Below, one piece after another: positions 10,075 to 17,803 of a stretch of DNA of 34,310 nt. The notes beneath the pieces were generated by a model, which saw nothing but the letters and a program-made list of their open reading frames with translations, was not told the origin of the DNA and did no database searches. The position numbers were made by a program, and so were the translations under genes. The stretch's first letter is position 1, and each line of letters starts with the position of its first letter. Location of the stretch: NCBI GenBank assembly GCA_005884665.1, contig VBAT01000008.1, positions 4,012 to 38,321 of the forward strand. The letters run 5' to 3'. This stretch comes from Bacteroidota bacterium. GTDB taxonomy: Bacteria; Bacteroidota; Bacteroidia; Chitinophagales; Chitinophagaceae.

Positions 10075-13000
10075 ATGGCTCAGAACTCTACATGTTTCAG
10101 GAGAAGAAAATTCGTTTTGCTGGTAGCTGTGTTGGTCTCAATCGGCTTCTCTGCAAAAGCAGATGTGATCCCTCCAACTGTGGTATCGACTACACCTGGC
10201 AGCTGGTCAATCAACATCAACGCCGGGACAACTGTTTCCGCGGTATTTAGTGAAGCAATGAATGCGGCTACCATTACCGGAACAACGTTCCAGCTGCGAA
10301 ATGCTCTCACCAATACACTGGTGCCGGCCACGGTGACCTATAATACCTCAACACGAACAGCAACGCTTTATCCCAATTCAGTGCTCAATTCACTTGTGTA
10401 CCTGGTCAATATTGACGGGGGCACTGGGGGTGTAAGAGATGCGGCGGGTAATGCTATGACCAGCGATTACTCGTGGTATTTTATCATGATTCCGTTGATC
10501 GATCTCACTCCTCCAATTGTACTTTCTGTTTCCCCGGCAAATGGTACCACAGGTGTCAGTATTAGTACCAACGTGCAGGCAATACTCAGTGAAGAGATGA
10601 TGCCTTCCAGTATAAATACCACTACGGTAGAATTACGTAATCCGGCGAATGTGTTAGTTGCGTCAACCGTTTCTTACAATAGCTCCACACGGACAATAAC
10701 ATTGGACCCGGGCACATCACTTTCCCCGTCGACAGTTTACCGGGCAACGGTGAAAGGTGGCGCCAGCGGTGTGAAAGATGAAAATGGCAATCCATTACAA
10801 GCCAACTATACCTGGTCATTTACTACCATGGCGGCTGATAATACTCCGCCAACGATAACAGGCGTATCGCCGGTAAACGGTGCTACAAGCGTTGCCGTTA
10901 ATACAACCGTATCGGCGATTTTTAGTGAAGCGATGAATACGGCTACTATCAGCACTTCAACATTTGAATTACGAAATGGCAGTGCTTTAATTGCTGCTAC
11001 CGTGAATTATAACGTCACAACAAGAACAGCTACATTAATTCCTTCTTCAAGCCTGGCTTCCACCACAGTTTATACAGCCACGGTAAAAGGCGGCCTGACT
11101 GGCGTAAAGGATGTCGCAGGAAATGCAATGGTTAATAATTATACATGGTCATTTACAACAGCGGATGTTGCACCCCCGGTTATTTTGTCTGTTTCGCCGA
11201 CAAATGGTGCTACAGGCATAAGTGTGAGTACAACAGCTTCGGCAGTCTTTAACGAAGCGATGAATGCGTCTACTATTGGTACCGCGACGTTTGAATTACG
11301 CAACTCATCTAATACATTGATACCGGCAACTGTCAGTTATAATGTAACTACTAAAACGGTTACGTTGACCCCATCTTCATTACTGGCACCGGCTAACGTT
11401 TATACAGCAACAATAAAAGGCGGAAGTTCGGGAGTGAAAGATGCAGCAGGTAACGCAATGGTCAATAATTATATCTGGAGCTTTACAACTGGTGCAAGCA
11501 TTTTTGACCCGGACCTTTTACCTGATAACCCGGCAATCATTGATCAACCTGTTGAGGTAGGACTCAGGTTTCGCAGCAATGTGAATGGACAGGTAACAGG
11601 ACTTCGTTTTTATAAAGGTCTTGGTAATAATGGAACACATATCGGCCACCTCTGGACAAATACCGGAACTCTGCTAGGGTCGGTCACTTTCACCCAGGAA
11701 TCCCAATCGGGCTGGCAACAGGTTATGTTCTCTTCACCTGTTACCATCAATGCCGGTGTGACTTATGTGGCTTCCTATTATAGCGTTGCCGGCATCTATG
11801 CTTATACCAATTACTTTTTTACCCAATCTTATACTAACGGGCCATTAACGGCATTGGCAGACGGAGATGATGGTTCAAACGGCATTTACCGGTATGGACC
11901 TACATCATCTTTTCCTACAGATACATATCTCTCCAGTAACTATTTTGTAGACGTTATCTTCTCATCGAATGCTGGTCCGGATCTTACTCCGCCTGCTGTC
12001 GCTACGGTATCACCATTGAATGGCACTACGGGTGTAAATATCAGCACAACAGTGAAAGCAACCTTTAATGAGCCGCTTAACGGTTCTACTGTCAACAGTA
12101 CTTCATTTGAGTTGCGCAATGCGGTGGGTACGTTGATTCCGGCAACAGTTACTTACAGTCCTACTACGTTGACGGCTGTGTTAACTCCAACAAGCCCGCT
12201 TGTTTACTATGCCGAGTATACAGCGAAAGTGAAAGGTGGAAGTACAGGTGTAAAGGATCTTGCAGGAAACCCACTTGCCAATGATTATAGCTGGACATTC
12301 AGGGCAGGCGATCCTCCATTTATTTCACCGACTGAAGGACCAGGTGGCCCGATATTGGTGATCAGCAGCTCTTCAAATCCATTCAGCCGTTATGCTGTGG
12401 AGATCCTTAGAGCAGAAGGATTGAATGAATTTGCGGCAGCTGATATTTCAACAGTGACGCCATCAATGCTCGATAGTTATGATGTTGTCGTACTCGGAGA
12501 AATGCCGGTGACTGCTGACCAGGTCCTGATGTTTACTACATGGGTTACTAATGGCGGTACATTGATCGCATTCCGGCCAAGTACATTGCTTGCTCCATTG
12601 CTTGGATTAACACCTGCGACGGGATCGCTCAGCGATAAATATATGTTGATAAATACTGCTTCAGGACCAGGTTCCGGTATTGTTGGACAGACCATTCAGT
12701 ACCATGGCCAGGCAAGCCTTTACCTGTTGGCTGGAGCAACCAGTATAGCCACTTTATATTCCAACGCATCCAACGCCACGATCTATCCGGCTGTGACAAC
12801 AAGAGATCTCGGTATAAGTGGAGGCCGGGCTATTGCATTCACTTATGACCTGGCAAAATCAATAGTTTATACAAGACAGGGTAATCCTGCCTGGGCTGGA
12901 CAGAAGCGCGACGGTCAAATTGATCCTATACGTTCCGATGATATGTTCTTCCCTGATTGGATAGATTTTAATAAGATAGCTATTCCGCAGGCGGATGAGC

Positions 13001-14439
13001 AACAGAGGCTGCTGGCAAATATCATTTTGCAAGGCAATCTTCATCGTAAGCCGTTGCCGAGATTCTGGTACCTGCCGAGAGATCTGAAAGCCGCGATTGT
13101 AATGACTGGAGACGATCATAGCAATAATGGAACACAGGCACGCTTTAATCAATACAAAACACTTGGACCGAATACAGTTCAGGATGTAGCAGACTGGAAA
13201 GCGATCAGGGGCACTTCTTACATGTATCCCGGTACGCCCATATCCAATGCTACTGCCGCGGGTTTTGAAGCGCAGGGATTCGAGGTGGCCTGTCATCCGA
13301 CGACAAGTTGCCTGAATTTCACGCCGGCTTCTTTACAAAATGATTTTACTACACAACTGGCTGCATTTGCTTCTAGCTATCCATCCGTTTCAACACCCGT
13401 TACAAACAGGACACACTGCCTGGTATGGAGCGATTGGGCCTCACACCCCAAGGTAGAATTGCAAAAGGGTATACGCCTGGATGCTACCTATTATTACTGG
13501 CCCGAGGTATGGATGCAGAATCGCCCGGGTATGTTCACCGGGTCAGGAATGCCGATGCGTTTTGCCGATGTGGATGGATCAATGATCGATGTTTACCAGG
13601 CACCCACGCAAATGACGGACGAGACCAATATGAACTATACCGCTTTTTGTAACGCGGTGCTTGATAAAGCCATTGGGCCTGAAGGATACTATGGGGTATT
13701 CACAACGAATATGCATAATGATTCCGCTACAAGTGCAGGTGCAGATGCTATTATCGCATCGGCGCAGGCAAGACAGGTGCCGGTAATATCGGCAAGGCAG
13801 ATGCTTACATGGCTGGATGCAAGGAACAATTCTTCTTTTGGTAATATTAGCTGGAATAATAACCAGCTGATTTTTACAATAACAGCCCGCAGCAATTCCA
13901 CTAACCTGAAAGCAATGCTTCCAATGTTTTCGGCATCAGGGCAATTGATTTCGATAACAAAGAATGGTAGTTCCATTCCCTTTACATCACAGGTGATCAA
14001 GGGCATGCAATATGCTTTCTTTGCCACCACTCCTGGTATCAATAACTATGTTGCTATATATGGCACCTTGACTACCAGGACAGCTAACCCGCCTGTACCG
14101 GAGCAAAATCAGCCGCAAACGGAAACGGTTGCCAAGACTGAAAATGCACAGGATCCGGCCGCAAGAGTAAAAGAATCATTGCCTGTATTGGGTAAACTAT
14201 ATGCAAGTGCATTGCCTAACCCCAGCTCGAACTACTTCAATGTTGTCATAAGTAGCAACGATCCTACACCGGTAACAGTGAGAGTATTCGATATGTCAGG
14301 ACGGGTAGTGGAAGTACACGAAAAAATCGCCGCAACCGGTATCCTGCGAATGGGAAGTAACTGGCGGGGCGGAATTTATTTCGCTGAAGTGATACAGGGA
14401 GAGCAACGAAGAATAATAAGAATGATCAAAGCAAATTAA
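10075..14439 (+). CDS. Secreted Big_5/DUF4082/GATase-like/deacetylase-like protein with T9SS sorting domain
   Basis: A 1454-residue paralogue of the preceding gene. A clear signal peptide (RRRKFVLLVAVLVSIGFSAKA) supports the ATG start. Domains: four Big_5-type Ig repeats (about 29-472, with recurring VKGG.SGVKD.AGN motifs), DUF4082 (475-632), a fifth Big_5 (637-745), the GATase/ThuA-like domain (752-978), the NodB/CE4-like barrel (1001-1245), a beta-rich domain (1250-1330) and a type A T9SS tail (about 1370-1454). Probable metal-site residues are D1013-D1014 (TGDDHS), H1074 (GFEVACH) and H1114 (NRTHC). The LamG and Big_7 repeats of the neighbour are replaced by Big_5 repeats, so the catalytic part is kept while the front is exchanged. 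A terminator follows. Export and surface location are well supported; the reaction is not. Confidence 0.86.
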   Translation: MAQNSTCFRRRKFVLLVAVLVSIGFSAKADVIPPTVVSTTPGSWSININAGTTVSAVFSEAMNAATITGTTFQLRNALTNTLVPATVTYNTSTRTATLYPNSVLNSLVYLVNIDGGTGGVRDAAGNAMTSDYSWYFIMIPLIDLTPPIVLSVSPANGTTGVSISTNVQAILSEEMMPSSINTTTVELRNPANVLVASTVSYNSSTRTITLDPGTSLSPSTVYRATVKGGASGVKDENGNPLQANYTWSFTTMAADNTPPTITGVSPVNGATSVAVNTTVSAIFSEAMNTATISTSTFELRNGSALIAATVNYNVTTRTATLIPSSSLASTTVYTATVKGGLTGVKDVAGNAMVNNYTWSFTTADVAPPVILSVSPTNGATGISVSTTASAVFNEAMNASTIGTATFELRNSSNTLIPATVSYNVTTKTVTLTPSSLLAPANVYTATIKGGSSGVKDAAGNAMVNNYIWSFTTGASIFDPDLLPDNPAIIDQPVEVGLRFRSNVNGQVTGLRFYKGLGNNGTHIGHLWTNTGTLLGSVTFTQESQSGWQQVMFSSPVTINAGVTYVASYYSVAGIYAYTNYFFTQSYTNGPLTALADGDDGSNGIYRYGPTSSFPTDTYLSSNYFVDVIFSSNAGPDLTPPAVATVSPLNGTTGVNISTTVKATFNEPLNGSTVNSTSFELRNAVGTLIPATVTYSPTTLTAVLTPTSPLVYYAEYTAKVKGGSTGVKDLAGNPLANDYSWTFRAGDPPFISPTEGPGGPILVISSSSNPFSRYAVEILRAEGLNEFAAADISTVTPSMLDSYDVVVLGEMPVTADQVLMFTTWVTNGGTLIAFRPSTLLAPLLGLTPATGSLSDKYMLINTASGPGSGIVGQTIQYHGQASLYLLAGATSIATLYSNASNATIYPAVTTRDLGISGGRAIAFTYDLAKSIVYTRQGNPAWAGQKRDGQIDPIRSDDMFFPDWIDFNKIAIPQADEQQRLLANIILQGNLHRKPLPRFWYLPRDLKAAIVMTGDDHSNNGTQARFNQYKTLGPNTVQDVADWKAIRGTSYMYPGTPISNATAAGFEAQGFEVACHPTTSCLNFTPASLQNDFTTQLAAFASSYPSVSTPVTNRTHCLVWSDWASHPKVELQKGIRLDATYYYWPEVWMQNRPGMFTGSGMPMRFADVDGSMIDVYQAPTQMTDETNMNYTAFCNAVLDKAIGPEGYYGVFTTNMHNDSATSAGADAIIASAQARQVPVISARQMLTWLDARNNSSFGNISWNNNQLIFTITARSNSTNLKAMLPMFSASGQLISITKNGSSIPFTSQVIKGMQYAFFATTPGINNYVAIYGTLTTRTANPPVPEQNQPQTETVAKTENAQDPAARVKESLPVLGKLYASALPNPSSNYFNVVISSNDPTPVTVRVFDMSGRVVEVHEKIAATGILRMGSNWRGGIYFAEVIQGEQRRIIRMIKAN

Positions 14440-14479
14440 AAACTTATTAGAAAAACTGTGTTCACGGGTTTAGTAACAC

Positions 14480-14509
14480 GAGAGCTCCGAAAGGGGCTCT
14501 CTTCTTTTT
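14480..14509 (+). terminator. Intrinsic terminator after the third array gene
   Basis: GAGAGCTCC, a GAAA tetraloop, then GGGGCTCTC (stem 14480-14501, nine pairs with one G-T wobble), followed by TTCTTTTT. It lies 41 nt past the stop at 14437-14439 and separates this gene from the next, which therefore probably has its own promoter. Confidence 0.85.
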
Positions 14510-14510
14510 A

Positions 14511-14837
14511 ATAATAACCAGAATCCTAAAAAAAAAAATATATATAATGATTTATTTATGGGTTTTTTGCTGAACTTAGAGTCATCCAGTTATATTATAT
14601 ACCCTCCTGAAATCTCTCCACAACCTTGTTCCCGTAAATAAGAATATCCTTCCAAAAAGCCAGTGTTAGACCGGTGTATCTGGTAAAATTTTGTCCATTA
14701 TAACTATTAAAACCATCGTGCAATTGCAGAAAGCAATTGTCTTGTTCATCGCAAACCTTCCGAAAGCAAATTTACACAAGCAGTGAGCCGGTGTAGTGAG
14801 TAACAACGGTACACCTGGTGGATTTTATTTTTTTCGA
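14511..14837. other. Long intergenic region without an intact gene
   Basis: Together with its flanks this is the longest gene-free stretch (14440-14901). It begins with an A-run and a TATATATA tract (14528-14545), then holds a minus-strand protein-like reading frame without a start codon (14595-14771). A small hairpin at 14721-14739 (CAATTGC, loop AGAAA, GCAATTG) has no T-tract and is not a terminator. A promoter for the gene at 14902 must lie here or just downstream, but I could not recognise a TAnnTTTG box. Confidence 0.5.
14595..14771 (-). pseudogene. Possible decayed gene fragment (58 codons, no ATG)
   Basis: Between in-frame stops at 14772-14774 and 14595-14597 the minus strand reads 58 codons that look like real protein, including LQLHDGFNSYNGQ, FTRYTGLTLAFWKDILIYG and NKVVERF. 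No ATG or GTG occurs in the frame; the only usual start is an internal TTG. I do not recognise the family. It may be the remnant of a gene lost when the array expanded, or a chance open frame. Confidence 0.25.
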
Positions 14838-14858
14838 ATATCCTTTTAAAGAACCTCG
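14838..14858 (+). promoter_or_regulatory. Candidate conserved upstream element (copy 3)
   Basis: ATATCCTTTTAAAGAACCTCG, about 60 nt before the ATG at 14902; about 17 of 21 positions agree with the copy before 3280. Possible shared promoter or leader element; unproven. Confidence 0.3.
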
Positions 14859-14901
14859 AAATACCTGTGATATTAAAAACGTAAAACCCGGTAATCCAAA
14901 G

Positions 14902-17139
14902 ATGACAAGGAAAAACTTACGCCCGGAATTATTGGTGCAGGTCCTTATTTTGCTTTTGCTGATACCCGCTATAATTGTAGTCGGCAGGCCACGTAATGAG
15001 GCGAACACGGCCTCATCGTCTTTGGCTATCTACTCCGATATTCAACAACGGAAGAATAATGCGGGCGAAAATAATGTACCAAAATTTCCTGCAGGAGGTC
15101 CAGGCGGTCCCATATTAATTATCAGCTCGGCTACTAACCCGTTCAGCATTTACTTAAGTGAAATATTGAGAGCTGAAGGATTGAACGAGTTTGCCGTTCG
15201 CGATATTTCCGCAATCTCCACGCCGATGCTCGAGAAATATGACGTGGTATTGCTGGGTGAAATAAATGTTTCGGTCGAACAGGTGAGAATGTTGACCGGG
15301 TGGGTGAATAAAGGTGGCACTTTCATCGCATTTAAGCCATCGCAGCTTTTCAATTCTTTATTTGGGATATCAAGAGCCGGGGGTACACTATCAGATAAAT
15401 ATTTATTGGTAAACACCAGGCAGGAACCGGGAGTGGGTATTGTACCTGGGACAATCCAGTTTCATGGAAAAGCTGAGCTGTACGGCCTCAATGGAGCTTC
15501 GGAGCTCGCCATGTTTTATTCATCTGCATCAATTGCAACCAGGTGTCCCGCGATAACATCCCGTAACATTGGCTCAAATGGCGGAAAGGCCATTGCCTTT
15601 GCTTATGATCTTGCACGTTCCGTTGTTTATACACGCCAGGGCAACCTGGCATGGGCAGGTCAAAAAAGGGATGGGCAGATAAATCCTATACGTTCAGATG
15701 ATCTATTTTATCCAGACTGGATCGATTTCAATAAGGTCGCTATACCCCAGGCGGACGAGCAACAGCGATTATTAGCGAATATTATTCTTGAAGGTAACCT
15801 GCACCGCAAACCATTACCAAGATTCTGGTATCTGCCAAGAGACCTGAAAGCCGTTATCGTTATGACAGGAGATAACCATACCAATAATGGAACTACCGGA
15901 CGCTTTTATCAATACCTGACATTAGGTCCAAACACTGCACAGGATGTTAGTGATTGGAAAACGGTAAGGGCTACATCTTATATCTATCCTGACCGGCCTA
16001 TCAATAATGAACAGGCAGTTTTTTTTGAAGAGCAGGGTTTTGAAATTTCCTTACATACTAACACCGGCTGCTTTGACTACACTTACCCGTTGTTGCAAAA
16101 AGATTTTGGGGAGCAACTTGGGCGGTTTGCAGCAAGCTATCCCGGCGTTTCAAAACCTGTTACCAACAGATCTCATTGCCTCAATTGGAGTGATTGGTCT
16201 TCTACACCAAAGATCGAATCGCAGAATGGTATACGGCTGGATGCAACATATTATTACTGGCCGGAGGCATGGATGAAAAACCGTCCTGGTATGTTTACAG
16301 GTTCGGGAATTCCAATGAGGTTTGCTGACATAGATGGTTCAATTATCGATGTATACCAGATGCCTACTCAAATAACAGATGAAACAAACATGGATTATAG
16401 TGCATTTTGCAATGCCATCCTCGATAAAGCAACAGGTCCTGAAGGATACTATGGAGTGTTCTGCGCCAATATGCACACCGATATTAAATCGAGCGCTGGT
16501 TCCGACGCGATCATAGCATCAGCCCAGGCCAGGGACGTTCCCATAATTTCAGCACGTCAAATGCTCACATGGCTGGATGCAAGGAATGCGTCTTCCTTCG
16601 GTGATATAAAATGGGAAAATAACCAACTGAGTTTTTCAATAAACATGCAAAATGGCGCCAATAATCTCAAGGCGATGTTACCACTCTATACAGGATCTGG
16701 CCAGTTAAACGCAGTAACCTGTAACGGAGCCAATTTGCCATTCACAACGCAATTGATCAAGGGTATCCAGTATGTTTTTTTTGCTCCTGTTGCCGGTGTG
16801 AATACTTATGTCGCAGCTTATGTCAACAGCGGAGAGACCGCTGGCAATAATGCCTCGCCAATTAAATCTCCAGTTGAACTTCCGGGTATCGAAGAGATTT
16901 ACGTTAATATAATGCCCAACCCCAGCATGAAGTATTTCAATATGGTCATCAATAACCGAAGTGCAGAAGCTGTGATGGTAAGAATATCGGATGCCTCAGG
17001 AAAACTGGTCGAAGTACACGAAAAGGTTGCGGCCACAGGCATTCTCCAACTTGGACACGCATGGAAGCCCGGGACTTATTTTGCGGAAGTGATACAACGA
17101 AACAGCAGGAAGACGGTAAAGATGATAAAGGTTAATTAG
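14902..17139 (+). CDS. Secreted GATase-like/deacetylase-like core protein with T9SS sorting domain
   Basis: A 745-residue protein from the ATG at 14902. An in-frame GTG at 14818 would add 28 residues before the hydrophobic segment LLVQVLILLLLIPAIIVVG, so the later start is preferred. The protein is nearly the bare catalytic module of its two upstream paralogues: signal segment, a GATase/ThuA-like domain (about 63-290, opening GGPGGPILIISS), the NodB/CE4-like barrel (about 313-553), a beta-rich domain and a type A T9SS tail (about 670-745). It has no Ig, LamG or DUF4082 parts. The motif that is DDH in the paralogues is D324-N325-H here (TGDNHT), which changes a presumed metal ligand. The other presumed ligands (GFEISLH, NRSHC) remain. 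It may be active on another substrate or metal, or have lost activity. Confidence 0.85.
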   Translation: MTRKNLRPELLVQVLILLLLIPAIIVVGRPRNEANTASSSLAIYSDIQQRKNNAGENNVPKFPAGGPGGPILIISSATNPFSIYLSEILRAEGLNEFAVRDISAISTPMLEKYDVVLLGEINVSVEQVRMLTGWVNKGGTFIAFKPSQLFNSLFGISRAGGTLSDKYLLVNTRQEPGVGIVPGTIQFHGKAELYGLNGASELAMFYSSASIATRCPAITSRNIGSNGGKAIAFAYDLARSVVYTRQGNLAWAGQKRDGQINPIRSDDLFYPDWIDFNKVAIPQADEQQRLLANIILEGNLHRKPLPRFWYLPRDLKAVIVMTGDNHTNNGTTGRFYQYLTLGPNTAQDVSDWKTVRATSYIYPDRPINNEQAVFFEEQGFEISLHTNTGCFDYTYPLLQKDFGEQLGRFAASYPGVSKPVTNRSHCLNWSDWSSTPKIESQNGIRLDATYYYWPEAWMKNRPGMFTGSGIPMRFADIDGSIIDVYQMPTQITDETNMDYSAFCNAILDKATGPEGYYGVFCANMHTDIKSSAGSDAIIASAQARDVPIISARQMLTWLDARNASSFGDIKWENNQLSFSINMQNGANNLKAMLPLYTGSGQLNAVTCNGANLPFTTQLIKGIQYVFFAPVAGVNTYVAAYVNSGETAGNNASPIKSPVELPGIEEIYVNIMPNPSMKYFNMVINNRSAEAVMVRISDASGKLVEVHEKVAATGILQLGHAWKPGTYFAEVIQRNSRKTVKMIKVN

Positions 17140-17142
17140 AGA

Positions 17143-17206
17143 TGATGCTAGACGCTAGCTGCTGGATATTAGATGCTGCCTGGAGAGGGAGCCGGAGGGA
17201 GAGGCC
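17143..17206. repeat. Dispersed composite repeat between convergent genes
   Basis: GATGCTAGACGCTAGCTGCT followed by TGGATATTAGATGCTG and GAGAGGGAGCCGGAGGGAGAG. The GATGCT-type units and the closing AGGGAGAGGCC recur at 28385-28495. It sits between the converging ends of the last array gene and the aldehyde dehydrogenase; it probably belongs to a genome-wide intergenic repeat family. Confidence 0.5.
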
Positions 17207-17803
17207 TTAGCTTCCTTTCAAGTGATACGCTTTCGGTTTAGTAAACGCCCGTAGCCCCGCATGGGAAAGGGTAACACCAAAGCCGGAATGTTTTCTTCCG
17301 CTCCAGGGTAATGCTGCGCTAACCCGGTCGCAACAGTTCCAGTAGCCTGTTCCCGCATTGATCTGTTGTAAAATCTTTTCCGCCCTGTTTTTATCAGTGC
17401 TATATACGGAGGCGGTCAATCCATATTCAGTGTCTTGCATCAACCGGACAGCTTCTTCATCATCTTTGACTTTCATAATGCCGATAACGGGACCGAACGA
17501 CTCATCTTTCATCACGGCCATATCGTGAGTTACATCTGCCAGCACGGTAGGTTCAAAAAAATATCCTTTTTGATTCATCTTTTTGCCGCCTGTTAAAACC
17601 CTTGCGCCTTTTTTTGCAGCCTCATTTACCTGCTGTTCCAGGACTTGCAACTGTTCTTTACGGCTAAGAGGTCCTATATACGTTCCTTCCGTAGTTGGCT
17701 GGCCAATCTTCCATGATTTGACTTCCTTTACAAACTCATCAACATATTTTTCATATACTTTTTCGTGTACATAAATTCTTTCAACGGAACAACCTTTGAC
17801 CAT
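17207..17803 (-). CDS. Aldehyde dehydrogenase, C-terminal part (frameshifted from the upstream frame)
   Basis: This frame carries the last third of an NAD(P)-dependent aldehyde dehydrogenase. It begins in the overlap with the preceding frame and contains CSVERIYVHEKVYEKYV, the conserved ESFGPV motif, YGLTASVYS and the closing PWSGRKHSGFG segment. The nominal ATG at 17803 is almost certainly not used as a start: the preceding frame holds the N-terminal two thirds, ending at NNGQ, and this one resumes at the cysteine, giving NNGQ-x-C-S-V-E-R. The break is a +1 shift (equivalently a two-base loss) within 17789-17798. Read as one protein, the two frames would total about 690 residues. Apart from the junction the sequence is well conserved, so a sequencing error, a very recent mutation or a recoding event are all possible. 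Confidence 0.8.
   Translation of the reverse strand: MVKGCSVERIYVHEKVYEKYVDEFVKEVKSWKIGQPTTEGTYIGPLSRKEQLQVLEQQVNEAAKKGARVLTGGKKMNQKGYFFEPTVLADVTHDMAVMKDESFGPVIGIMKVKDDEEAVRLMQDTEYGLTASVYSTDKNRAEKILQQINAGTGYWNCCDRVSAALPWSGRKHSGFGVTLSHAGLRAFTKPKAYHLKGS

Noticed and set aside
14721..14739. Hairpin CAATTGC-AGAAA-GCAATTG as a terminator
   Set aside because: The stem is AT-rich, no T-tract follows, and a convincing terminator already lies at 14480-14509.
14818..14901. GTG start with 28 extra residues for the fourth array gene
   Set aside because: The extension precedes the signal segment with charged and aromatic residues and covers the candidate upstream element; the ATG at 14902 gives a normal signal peptide.
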